A stretch of 64,000 bases of DNA, taken from Reticulascus tulasneorum (taxonomy: Eukaryota > Ascomycota > Sordariomycetes > Glomerellales > Reticulascaceae). The stretch is from NCBI GenBank assembly GCA_001557505.1, contig LSAX01000011.1, positions 1,550,001-1,614,000 on the forward strand, written 5' to 3'. The notes beneath the pieces are model-generated. The model saw nothing but the letters and a program-made list of their open reading frames with translations, ran no database searches and was not told where the DNA came from. The position numbers and the translations under genes are program-made. Position 1 is the stretch's first letter. Each line of letters opens with the position of its first letter. This document shows, one piece after another, positions 11,330 through 21,873 of the stretch.

Positions 11330-12304
11330 GCCGCTCTTTGCTGTATTCGCTCTCTAATCTGGCTCATGTGATGATGCAAAGCGTGAAGGTTTGACACAGC
11401 GCGTGCCTGGCCTTTTGATCTTTGAGTAGTAGAGCCAGATGGCTAAAGTAGTTCATGAATCGTGGTAGAGTCCTTGGTGCTGGTTGATTGGTTGTGGTTC
11501 ACAATACATCCCATACCAGTTGATGTTGTCCAATTACAGTGGTTAGTAAGTTGAACATGGTTTAGTAGAACTTTTGGAGAGGTTATTCTATCGCGGACCC
11601 AGAGTCGATCTAGACAGAAAAGTATTTCGGGAGAGTATTAGAGATACTATGCCACGCCGCAACCTCTCGTATTCTGGCTCCCTCTGTTCATTGAAAAGTG
11701 CTTATTGTCAAATCGTAGTTAGCTGAGAGTTGGTGGTTTTGTTATCATGCGTTGTGTCTGCACGTCTAATCTCCCAGCCAAGTATCAATCCATCTATCCG
11801 GGGAATGTGGGTAGTTATATACTCATCTCCCAGTCCCATCCAAAGCAGTGATAAAGTTGCATTGATTCTTAAACTCGCACTTCGTCTCTTATCGGATCGC
11901 CAGCACGTGTGTGGCGCAGTGTTTTCAGAGAGCTATTGCCGCCGGCCTCGTAGCTATTAGGGTGATATGCTTATTTAGATGGAGGGCAAGGCACACCATT
12001 CCGAAGGATCGGGAAGGGTGTAAGCGAAAGGAATAGGGCGTTATTTCTTAAGCAATGGGTGGAGCTGTAACCGAAAGGATTGCTGCATCAGCACGCGTGT
12101 GACCCATTGCTTTCTTGACAACTCAATTGCCATTGGCAAGTATCTGATGTCCTCGCACGCACGACCTAATTCAGTCGGTACCGCTAATCTACTCGCACGC
12201 AAGACCTGATGCAGTCAATACTTCTAATCTCCTCGCACGAAATGCCTCATCCCATTTAAACTCAACTCCTTCAGGATGTATAAAGAATTTGATGGCGAGA
12301 GAGC
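11330..12304. other. Intergenic, upstream of the terpene synthase
   Basis: There is no recognisable gene. The stretch contains the promoter region of the minus-strand terpene synthase and, near its right end, the 40-base imperfect repeats at 12151-12250. Confidence 0.5.
12152..12250. repeat. 40-base imperfect tandem repeat, 2.5 copies
   Basis: The unit begins CTCGCACGCA, continues through GACCT..AT.CAGTC and ends in CTAATCT. It starts at 12152, 12192 and 12232, with the third copy partial. Copies 1 and 2 differ at several positions. Confidence 0.8.
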
Positions 12305-12631
12305 TCATGTTTCCAAGGGCAGGTGGTATTCGAAGCCGAAGACGACGATGGCTTGGCGTTCTCCCCTAGTCCAGGAGTCAGGAAGCTTGGGTAGACGGCC
12401 GACAATGTAACTAAAGTACCGTGAACCAAGAGAAGGAGCAGCCATTGCCTCGCTTTTGCTTTCCTTCTTAAGTCCATCCTTAATGACGTGCCAAGACACG
12501 GGAGCATGTTCTATGTCTGCAGGACCAGCTCCAAAATGCATCCTTTCCAAAAATTGAAACATGCGGTCTCGATCTCGCTTTATCATCATCTTCTGATCTG
12601 AACGAACGGTGAAAACGTTGTGCACAACCAT
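12305..12631 (-). CDS. Short unrecognised ORF, 108 aa, possible gene fragment
   Basis: An open frame runs from ATG 12629-12631 to a stop at 12305-12307. Its composition looks protein-like (RMFQFLERMHFGAGPADIEH, then RGERQAIVVFGFEYHLPLE at the end), but I recognise no domain. It lies back to back with the P450, whose start codon is 99 bases away. It could be the 3' remnant of a degraded gene or a chance ORF. Confidence 0.25.
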   Translation of the reverse strand: MVVHNVFTVRSDQKMMIKRDRDRMFQFLERMHFGAGPADIEHAPVSWHVIKDGLKKESKSEAMAAPSLGSRYFSYIVGRLPKLPDSWTRGERQAIVVFGFEYHLPLET

Positions 12632-12729
12632 CCCGCCAGGTCGCTGGCTTCACACCGTTCACATTTATTCCAGAACGGCAGCTGCAATCATTCTCTGCCC
12701 AGAAATCTCAACGTTAATACGAAGAGGAA

Positions 12730-14571
12730 ATGTCTATTCCACCATCACAATCACAGTGGTTCTTATCTTGGGCCGTCGTCGGTCAGGCCCTCTCTCTCGC
12801 AGGAATTCTTTACTTCCTTGTCACCACCGTGAGATCATGGATTCAGCTATCTCACCTGCCTGGCCCTTTCTTCTGCTCATTTTCGTACTGGCCAATGATC
12901 CGAATTCGCACCCACGGCTCGCGCGCCTTTGTTGAATACGCTAAACTCTCCGCAAAGTACGGGAAGCTTGTCCGTATAGGTCCCAACGACTTGATTACAT
13001 CCGATGTAGACCTTATACGCCGCATGTCGGCAGTCAGGTCTACTTACGGACGAAGTAGCTGGTATAAAGCCACCCGCCTAGATCCCTACCATGACATGAT
13101 GGGTAGCGTGCTCGATAAGTCTACACACCACTCCCTTAGGACGAAGGTGCAAGCTGGATATAAGGGCAAGGACATACCTGGATTGGATGCCAGCATTGAT
13201 TTGGGAATCGCGGAGCTGGTTAGTCTGATTCGACAAAAATACACCTCACGCCCGCTTTTCACGTCAACCGGGGGCATCGAGGAATCGGAAACCTCAGAGC
13301 AAAGGCCCGTGGACTTTGGCCGACTCGCGGATTACTATGCAATGGATGCGCGATCGAGGATATCTTTCGGTAAAGCTCTGGGGCTCTTGAAAAAGGACAC
13401 AGATGTCTATGACTTGGTCAAGACGTCGAGACTGGCGATATACGTCCTTCAGTTTTTCACAGACATTCCCCCACTGCAGCAGATCGGCACCTCAAATTTC
13501 GTCTTGAAAATGTTCGGTCCTAAGCCAACGGATATGAGTGGGTTCGGCAAAATTATGGGGTTAGTCGAGCTGCTTTAATCCTTTGAACTCTCACGCAACT
13601 GGCATTTCTGTGGAGCACCTTTGGGTTACCTTGGATGATTGCTAATACGAATGTGGAACAGACTCGCGCGAGATCACGTCTCAGCTCGGTTTGGCCAAGA
13701 TGCCAAAGACGAGCCAGATTTACTGGTAAGAAAGCGCAGACCTCTGATGCACCGGAAGCTTTGACCCTGACCGTGATATCAATAGGGGTCCTTCATCCGT
13801 CACGGCCTTGATCAACGCTCAGCACAGTCAGAGATGATGTTTCCCATGGTTGCTGGGTCGGATACCGCAGCGATGGCCATAAAGTGGACCTTGCAACACA
13901 TCGTTTGGAATCCCTCTGTGTGCGAATCGCTTACTCGGGAAATTGATACTGCGATTTCAGAAGGGAGAATATCAGAACCCATAAGCTTTCAGGAGGCGCA
14001 GAAACTACCGTTCCTACAGGTACGTCGAAATAATGAGTGCTTGACCGCTTAAGATCCACGCCGTGGGCTACTAACAACAAGTGTACCGGCAGGCCGTCAT
14101 ATATGAAGGGCTTCGTGTGCAACCACCGTTTACTGGTTTGATCATGAAAGAGGTCGGACCTGAGGGTGATATCTACGATGGAAAGCATCTACCTGCCGGG
14201 ACTAGAGTTGGACATGACATCTGGTCGGTGACGCACGATAGAGCTCTTTTTGGCGAAGATGCCGACCTGTTCCGGCCTGAAAGATGGCTCGAAGCCGACT
14301 CCGATACAATCCATTTGTGGAAGAAACAGACTGAGCTTGTTTTTGGCACAGGCCGATGGCAGTGCATAGGCAAGTCCGTGGCGATTCTTGAACTGAACAA
14401 AATCTTCGTCGAGGTGAGTCATTTCGAAGGATCAGCAACTGGACTTCTTTAGTTTTACCATTTCTAACCTCGGTGGTTCATCTTACTTAGCTTCTTCGGA
14501 ACTTTGAGTTCCAGAAAACGGTCACTCAAATGTCTGTAGTGATGATAGATCGCAGAGACCAAGACACATGA
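12730..14571 (+). CDS. Cytochrome P450 monooxygenase, 509 aa, five exons
   Basis: The exons are 12730-13559, 13662-13725, 13786-14019, 14093-14413 and 14491-14571, all GT-AG, giving 1,530 bases. An N-terminal hydrophobic segment (about residues 12-35) anchors it in the ER membrane. It is followed by the Pro-rich hinge LPGPFF, the I-helix oxygen-binding motif AGSDTAA (about residue 321), the ExxR motif EGLR (about 381) and the heme-cysteine loop FGTGRWQCIG (Cys about 466). The pattern around the heme (CIGKSVAILELNKIFVELL) resembles fungal pisatin-demethylase-like P450s, but the substrate is unknown. After the heme loop the C-terminal beta-region is only about 30 residues and looks shortened by some 15-20 residues. 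Together with the terpene synthase to the left it could make and oxidise a terpenoid; this is inference from proximity only. Confidence 0.9.
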
Positions 14572-15812
14572 GGAAAACCTCAGATCGATTCAGAAAGGGT
14601 TTAGTAATAGATAGACATCTCTAGTCAAGATGAGACAGTTACTATTACAAAAGATACGAAAGAACCAACGATGAGTTCTGTTTAGTTTGCTATGTTAGTT
14701 TTGCACTAGAAAAGTTTCTTGATGCAACATTTAAATTGCTTGTCACGGATCGAAGCCGACGCCCTACCGAGGCATATAAACCAGACCTCCTCTGTTTCGA
14801 CTAGTGATGAAGATTATTTTAACCTCGAGCTGCGCTTACATTAAGCAGGATGAAATAGCATGCAGCCTGTATAAGTACCACCTGGCTGATGTATGGTTGC
14901 CGGATGATAAAAGCAAACACCACACCGCCTTGATGCTCTAAATCCAACCATTTTATCAGTACTCGCGCAGAAGACTAGCACCGGCTCCGACTTAGTTATC
15001 TCGCGGATTTCTGCATCCCGACTGCCAACTAATAAACTGCCCGCTAAGCACATCCTAAGCACAAGACTACTTAGAGAAGGCTATACTCTAATGCGTGAGA
15101 GTGCATCTGTGATGGGGCAGACACCCAAGTCCAATTGTCTTCCTATAAGGCTAGATTGCATGCCCATGACTCGCCTCTAGATTGATCCAGGTCCCGGGAG
15201 AAAAAGAGGACAAAGAGGAAGTGGAGGAAGCCCCTTACGAGGCAGTGGAACATATGGCTGACGGGAGATCTCCAAGCGTATGTGGCGTCTGGCGCTAAGA
15301 TCGCTCACCGGAGCCCTGAACCGAGGCGCACCCCTGAAACGGACGCCACTCGCCAATCTCCCCTGTTCAGATGGCATCAAGCATTGCCAGCGGCATCCAA
15401 TTACACGTTTGATAGATCGGGTTTATTGTTTTCTTGTTCGGACGGAAAATTATCGCAATGCAAAGTCAATCCAATCATGGCGATGTGCTTCCAGCCATTC
15501 CTTTCTTTTTGTTACGCGACGTGGTCCCGCAGCACAGCCTCGGGATCAAATAGTTCGGAAGAAACTTCAGGCCAGCCAGACTAAGTCTGCTTTTCACGCT
15601 GTTTATGTCGGTCGTCCCGCGGCTCCACGCTACGAGAAGACTGATCGGAGAGCAATCCCAATTGCTCTATCAAGGCGCAAGCGCTAGCTACCTTGGGGTA
15701 GTCAATCGCTACACCTACCGCACCGCCTGGCCACCCTAGCAAGTGGATCGTCAAACAATGCTATGCATCCTCTTCCTCCTACTACCCCGAGTAAATTTCT
15801 CCTGCATATTTA

Positions 15813-15857
15813 AGTGAATATTCAGAGAAGTATTGCAGTGAATATTGCAGTGAATAT
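15813..15857. repeat. 12-base tandem repeat, tract 2 (ATTGCAGTGAAT)n
   Basis: Three to four units of 12 bases (ATTCAGAGAAGT, ATTGCAGTGAAT, ATTGCAGTGAAT) preceded by a partial AGTGAAT. This is the reverse complement of the tract 1 unit. Confidence 0.85.
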
Positions 15858-16449
15858 ATGGTAAAATATGATGCTATTCAAGCCGGCAAACTCCCTCGTT
15901 GGCCTTCACGTACAGATTACGTCCGACCAGTAGAACTCCTCTTCAAATAAAAAGACTGCGACCCTTCTAGTCATCAGTTAAGCGGCACTTTCTTTTTACG
16001 ATCTACTTGTCTTGCTATGATCTGGCAGTCCGAGAGCCGCGAACGCTAGTTTCATTCAATAGTTTGGCAGGCAATCGGCCAAGACCTGACCCCTGGATCA
16101 TGAGGCTTAATTCGCGTGACACCTTACCCCGGGCTTGATCTCAGCTCGGTGCGGGTATTCATAGACAAAGCTGAGACCCGGGCCATCCAGTCAGCGTCGA
16201 GGTGATTCTAATTCAGGGGATTAGCTTGTTGTTAACACGAGCTTCGAAGCCACGCCTTCCGTCCGTTCTCCAATTCCTTCTCGTCGTACGATAGTCTACT
16301 GTCAAAATGGACTCATTTTTTGTGCGCTGGGGGCATCTAGCGATGCAGTGGCGTTAAAGCGTAGGAATTTGATTGATAGCCCCTGAGCCTAAGAGCTGAG
16401 CTGAGTAGATCAGAGCAATGCTGAGATGCGTCTCTTGTGCAGCGTCGAG

Positions 16450-16458
16450 GATATAAGA
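16450..16458 (+). promoter_or_regulatory. Possible TATA box of the peroxidase gene
   Basis: GATATAAGA lies about 140 bases upstream of the chosen ATG at 16597. Position and sequence fit a fungal TATA element, but this is unproven. Confidence 0.3.
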
Positions 16459-16596
16459 TGCCCATGAGCCCGTCTCCTTCGATTGTGTACTGCCCTGTAG
16501 GACCACCAGTCTCCCATCATTCGTTTGTTTCTTCGACCTGTTAGAGTCTTTCCATTCGTTCAACAACCGTGTTGTCTTGCCATTCGTGTTGTCAAT

Positions 16597-17884
16597 ATGC
16601 ATTTCAACACTATCCTCCTGGCTTGTGTAAGCCTAACATCATTCCAAACCATCACGGCCCACCCTGGCATGAGCACAACCCTAGCCGAGATTCAAGCTCG
16701 TGCAGGCAAGGAAAGTCTCGACTCCGACGAGCTCATCGGCGACCTTGTCACCCTTCCGGACAAGAAACTCACCTCCGTGGGGCGCTCGATCAAGAAAATC
16801 ATCACTGACGATGAAAAGCCGGAGAGCAACGATGCCTACTTCCTGGGCATCGTGCCAGCAAAGGGTTCGGCCAAGTGCGCAGCCGACACATGCTGCATCT
16901 GGAAGTACATAGCCAATGATATGCAAAAGGCGTTCAAAGGCAGCTCCGGACGCTGTACAAGTCTTGCACGCGGTGCGGTTCGTCTCGGCTTTCATGACGC
17001 CGCTGGCTGGTCCAAGGCTACCGCACCCGGCGGAGGCGCTGATGGATCTATTATCCTAGCCGCCGAGGAGATGCGCAGAATCGACAACCGCGGGCTTGAG
17101 GAGATCGTGGCGCAGACGAAAGTGTGGTACAGCCAGTATAAGGGATATGGCATCTCCATGGCAGACCTTATCCAAATGGGCGCTAACGTTGCCACCGTCG
17201 TTTGCCCACTGGGACCGCGAATTCGGTCTTACGTCGGCCGCAAGGACAGCTCTAAGCCATGCCCGGATGGACTCCTGCCACCCGTAACTGGCAGCGCGGA
17301 TTTCCTGATCGAGTTGTTCAAGAACAAGACGATCAAGCCACACGGCCTGACAGCTCTCATCGGTGCGCATACAACGAGCCAGCAGCGGTTTGTTGACCCG
17401 TCCCGCGCCGGAGACCCGCAGGACAGCTCGCCCGGTGTTTGGGATGTGCTGTTCTACAAGCAGACACTCGGAAATGCCCCGGCCCGCGTTTTCAAGTTCG
17501 CCAGCGACATTGTGTTGGCGAAAGATCCGCGCATAAGTGATGAGTTCAAGGAATTTGCCGGGCCTGGTGGTCAAGACCATTGGAACGAGGTGAGTTTGTT
17601 CAGTGTAACACAGAGTCTTCGCAGAATATATATACTAACTAGAGTGCCTGCAGGACTATGCTCGAGAATATATCCGACTGAGTTTGCTTGGAGTGTACAA
17701 CATCAACGACCTGACTGAGTGCACCAAGGTCCTGCCATCGCGCGTGTCGTTTTTCATTTCCCCAGATCAGAGTGTCTTGGATAAGTGGCTGTCGACGAAG
17801 GATCGCGTCAAGCAGATCTCAGACAAGCTGCTGGCTGGTGATGCGATTTCATCGCTAGCGGGATTGCTAGGCAAGATCTTCTGA
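16597..17884 (+). CDS. Secreted class II heme peroxidase (AA2, ligninase-like), 407 aa
   Basis: The exons are 16597-17589 and 17654-17884, separated by a 64-base GT-AG intron. The ATG at 16597 was chosen over an upstream in-frame ATG because it starts a clear signal peptide (MHFNTILLACVSLTSFQTITA). Peroxidase motifs are present: the distal RLGFHDAAGWS with Arg129 and His133, the Gly-rich GGGADGSI metal-site segment, and the proximal LIGAHTTS with His258. The Cys-rich segment CAADTCC is typical of the fungal extracellular (class II) group. Such enzymes use hydrogen peroxide to oxidise phenolics or lignin-related compounds outside the cell. I cannot assign Mn, lignin or versatile specificity, so it is best called generic ascomycete AA2. 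The next plausible gene lies almost 1 kb downstream. Confidence 0.9.
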
Positions 17885-18857
17885 GACTATCTTATCGAAG
17901 TGGAGACTTGAGGCGAGTCAAGGTCAAAGAGTGGTCGCACAGAGTGGCTTGTTAGTTGGTCAAGGCGTTAGGATCGTGCATTTCAGCAATGAGATCCGGA
18001 TGCGCGACAGGAAGATTATCTCGGTGTTTACGGCGCACGATTAACATAAGTTAAGTGAACTCTATCAAAAGTCAATAATGAAAACGCGGACGAAAAGCTA
18101 GGCCGAATATTTAGACCGTTCTGTTAGATTCTTTGCAAAGTACTTATATCCTTAATAAGCCTCTTTGAGGCGACTTAGACGAGGTGGACTCGAGGGGAAA
18201 TTGTGTGCAAATGGACGTGTTCAAATCATATGGTTTACTCCAATCTATTGCAAGTCATAAACTGTGACTATTCAAACTCCGACCCGTATGGCTGCCTGCC
18301 CCAACTAGTGCTTCTGTAACGAACAGACTCTACCACTCGCGCTCGTTGATTTCCAGCAGCTGTTTAAACCAAATGTCATACTTGACATCCGTGCATTCCT
18401 CCCGCTGGTGTACGTGGCTTCATGGAGAACCTGCTGTTGGGGAGAGATTATGAGAAACCGTAGTACGCTTGCAACATCCGGACTTATTGTGTACGAAAAG
18501 AAAACCTGCCATTATGAACAGGATACAGGGTCCTTGGTATCCATTATGTTGAAACTGTTGTGTTGTGTCATGGTGTGTTCTGCAGACGTAGAAGACAAGG
18601 AAATAATGATAGCGAAAATTGCAGCGAATATTGTAGTGAATATTGTAGTGAATATTTCAAAAATAGTGTCCGTGTCGCTGTCTGGACTGCCGTTTTTGGC
18701 AGCCTAGGACCTCAATTTTCGGCAGACCAAACTTCTATTCCCTATTGGCGATGAACTTAATAGCGCTATACTCGTTAAGGATAACATTCCTCTCTTTGCA
18801 CACAGTGCTTATCTTTGCCGTCGCGACTCATCTCAGCCCGCCTCATTCAACGTTAAT
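17885..18857. other. Intergenic with repeat motifs
   Basis: No gene is recognised. The stretch holds a copy of the ATGAAAACGCGGACGAAAAG motif (18078-18097), shared with 9854-9873, and the third 12-base tract at 18618-18656. Confidence 0.55.
18618..18656. repeat. 12-base tandem repeat, tract 3 (ATTGTAGTGAAT)n
   Basis: ATTGCAGCGAAT is followed by two perfect ATTGTAGTGAAT units and a partial one. It has the same consensus as the tracts at 15.8 and 20.9 kb and the reverse complement of tract 1. Confidence 0.85.
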
Positions 18858-20335
18858 ATGGACTCGGACTTGGATTCTTTCCAGTGGAAGTATCAGCCAG
18901 TCGAACATGGGGAAGACGTTGAGAGGTACGAGCCGGGGGGCTTCCACCCTGTACATATCGGCGACGTCCTCGAGGACCGATATCGAGTTGTTCACAAACT
19001 TGGGTTCGGCGGATTCTCAACTGTATGGTTTGTCCGAGATACCGTCGACAGTCGGTGGGTCGCGTTAAAGATTGTGGCCGCCGACGAATCTCCCACCTAC
19101 CAGGCCCGCTCCGTACTACAGAGCCACCCAAGCCTCGCCGAATCGACACTCTTCTCCACGATTGATCGGCAGTTCTAGGTTGGTGGACCTAACGGGCGGC
19201 ACCTCTGTCTCGTGTCACAGGTCCTCGGTCCCAGCCTATCCCAACTTTCAAGGGGGCTCTACTCAAGAATAACGTCGTCCTTGAGCAAGGAGGTAACCCT
19301 TCAGGCTGCCCAAGCACTCGCATACCTTCATTCAAACGGTCTTTGTCATGGAGGTACATATTTCAACTCGGCACAGAGCCGGAACAGAGCTAATCTCTCA
19401 TCCCGGATTTCACCACTAGTAACATAGTATTCCGTCTCACCAACGACTTCGACTCTTACAACGAGGATGATATCTTCCGCCTCTTTGGAACACCACAAAC
19501 TACTCAGGTCTATACCTACGAGGGAGGCCCACTCGGCTCACACGCACCGACATATATCGTATTCCCCATAGTTTCTGCGTCTCGCCTTCCAGAGTCCTAA
19601 GCGACAAGATCTGCGTTATCGATTTCGACCAATCTTTTCCAGTCACAAGCCCCACCAATAAAACCGCCTGGCATCCCAGCAAAGTACCTAGCCCCCGAAG
19701 TCGCGGTAGGCCGCCACCCGCCTTCCCCCGCTTCGGACGTCTGGGCCCTAGGTACCGCCATTTTCCGATTCCGCTCGGGTGTAGACCCCTACTTTGAGAC
19801 CGGTGATGCCAACTCCCCCTCCAACGGCCTCTTACGCATCATTGAGGCCGTAGGTGAACTGCCGCCGGAGTGGCGGGACACCCGCTTCAACGAAGACGGC
19901 TTTCCCGTCGCGGAAGACTCCGAAGGTGGCGAGCCCCTCTGGATGCCCGAACCCCGGCCTTTCCCAGACCGAGCGAGGGGTATCATTGACGAGCCGCCCA
20001 GCCTCTTCCTCGATGCGCAAGGGAAAGCTGTAGAGGAAGGGGAGTTGGAGATTGTCCCGGCCATGTTTGACGACGATGCGGTGATGAGGGTGCCGTATCC
20101 CGAGTGTATGAGGGGATTGGTGTGGAAGCCTACAGCGGTGTGTGTGAACGGGGGGTACTTTGCGGGATATTCAGATGATGGGGAGACGGATGAGATGCTG
20201 GGGGTCTTTTCTAGGATAAGGGAGGAAGAGGCGAGGCTGTTGGTGGATTTGTTGTCGAAGATCTTTGCATATGATCCCCGGGAGCGGATTACAGCCCAGG
20301 CGTTGGTTGGGCATCTCTGGTTTCTGTCAAGGTAG
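18858..20335 (+). pseudogene. Decayed SRPK-like serine/threonine protein kinase
   Basis: The start MDSDLDSFQWKYQPVEHGED leads into a glycine loop (LGFGGFSTVW) and the ATP-binding lysine (VALKIV). Later come a catalytic-loop equivalent (GLCHG), the DFG-equivalent VIDFDQSF, the APE motif YLAPEVAVG, and a C-lobe ending at TAG 20333-20335. This order matches fungal SRPK-type kinases. The coding line is broken in several ways. There is an in-frame TAG at 19176-19178. The expected intron opens with GTACAT at about 19358, but the base pair before the resuming DFTTSNIVF (19406) is CG instead of AG. One base is missing near 19597, and a compensating extra base lies near 19651. Conserved kinase sequence continues in the shifted frame between those two points, so the indels are real in this sequence. 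Sequencing error or a recent pseudogene are both possible, and the number of lesions favours a pseudogene. Confidence 0.75.
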
Positions 20336-21873
20336 CGTACGCATGTTGCGCGGCGAGCAACGGGGTCTAGCCCAGCAAAGGGAGATTCGTGGGCCTCGCA
20401 TGGGCGAAATCTGCCACGCCTGGGGTGAGGAAACGGACCTCCCGTAAACGACCTACTAGGCTCTCAACAGGCAGTAGGGCCATCGGACTTGATATCCTTG
20501 TCCTTCCAACAGAAGTCATGCCGCCGGTCTACGCCTGTCCGCCCCTTTCGGTCCAGCCCAAAGTATTAGAGGCCGCAAGGTGACTAATGGCTCACATATT
20601 TCGCAGGAAAGTCTTAACAGTCGGACGATATCAACTCGTTTGACTTATGTGCCCTTACCTTGCACCTAGGCAGAACGATCGATAATGCAGATCAGTTTAC
20701 GACAGCTCGGCAGGATGGTGCCCCTACAATAAGTCAAGGAGACGAGATATAAAGTCTAAGGACAGAGGTACACAACTAGTAAACGGAGCAGAGATCTAAT
20801 TGGACGATGTGAGGCAGCGTACGGGCCAGGTCAGCGAATCAAGAACGGCATACCCGACAGCGACATAGACATTATGGTGAGTATTATAGTGAGTATGTAG
20901 TAAATATTCTAGTAAATATTCTAGTAAATATTCTAATAAATATTCATTAGAATATTTTAGTGAATATGTAATAAATATACATTTAAGTTCAGATCTCAGT
21001 CAAGTTCAGATCTCAGTCCAGTTTAAATCTCTTAATATTTGAGTTTAGATCTCCCTGTGTTTGAGATCATATCTTCTTAGATCTCTGATTGGTTGAGTTC
21101 GGATCGGCGACATCCTGGACCAACACCCCGATCTGTTGGCTCGACTCATCTGGATTCTATTCTTGTGGTTAGTCTGGATTCGTGTACCCGCTATAGCACT
21201 ATAATTAATGATATGATCACCCTGTTCCAGCATATTAAGGCACATGAGATCTTGACAGCAGCCAGAGAATGCAGTCCTTGCATTCAGGCTAAAGTTTGGC
21301 GAACACGGGCGCAAGTGGCATGCTATCTCTTATATGGCCGAATATGGATCCCGACTTCCAACAGTCCGGGCACGCAACACCTCAATGCCACCGTTGTCCA
21401 AACCGGGCTGTTGTGCCATCCCCCAGCGGGCAATTGCGCTGGTTTCGTTTCCGTTGACTCCGCGTCCAGGAAGAGTAACTCTCTGGTGAACTTTGGCCAC
21501 GAGGGACTGCAGAGGAACATCGCTGGCCCACAATGCTACATTGCTGAACGAATTTTTTTTACTTCCGCATTCTGATTGTAGCTAGTGCTACGACACCGAC
21601 CCTGTACGATTGGACCGATACCAATCCGCGTTCAGGATATCATCCATTGAGCTCGTCATTCAATCTAATTTTCAATCTGTTCTTCCATATTAACCAACCA
21701 ACGCCGTCCCAACGGGCCCTGTTCTGCCTAACAAGCATTTGTTCTGGCCCTTCATTATTCTTGGGGTACTTATATCCAATTCTCGCCTCTGCTGGAAGCA
21801 TGTTCTTCCGGACTATCAGCTTTGACCGTGGTTGAGCAAGTTGCTCGCTTCTCAGTTGGTCCCGGCTGTCACG
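20336..21873. other. Intergenic, AT-rich in the middle
   Basis: Contains the fourth 12-base tract (20871-20980) and, at 20985-21090, several near-copies of TTCAGATCTCAGT/TTTAGATCTC. An open frame of 160 codons at 21093-21575 has no recognisable domain and is probably chance. The right end is the promoter region of the xylanase gene. Confidence 0.5.
20871..20980. repeat. 12-base tandem repeat, tract 4 (ATTCTAGTAAAT variants)
   Basis: About nine units of 11-12 bases, running from ATTATGGTGAGT through ATTCTAGTAAAT (twice) to ATTTTAGTGAAT. It is more diverged than the other tracts but has the same period and orientation as tracts 2 and 3. Confidence 0.85.

Larger units (their letters stand above)
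14572..16596. other. 2 kb intergenic without a recognised gene
   Basis: Several ORFs of up to 135 codons exist (for example 15280-15687), but none shows a domain, a signal peptide or intron support. The stretch contains the second 12-base repeat tract. Confidence 0.5.

Noticed and set aside
15280..15687. 135-codon ORF in the spacer before the peroxidase
   Set aside because: Basic low-information sequence and an overlapping ORF in another frame. No supporting evidence.
16525..16596. Upstream in-frame ATG for the peroxidase
   Set aside because: Adds 24 residues in front of a perfect signal peptide. The ATG at 16597 is the better start.
21093..21575. 160-codon ORF between repeats and the xylanase
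   Set aside because: No domain, unusual composition, no intron-linked neighbours. Probably chance.
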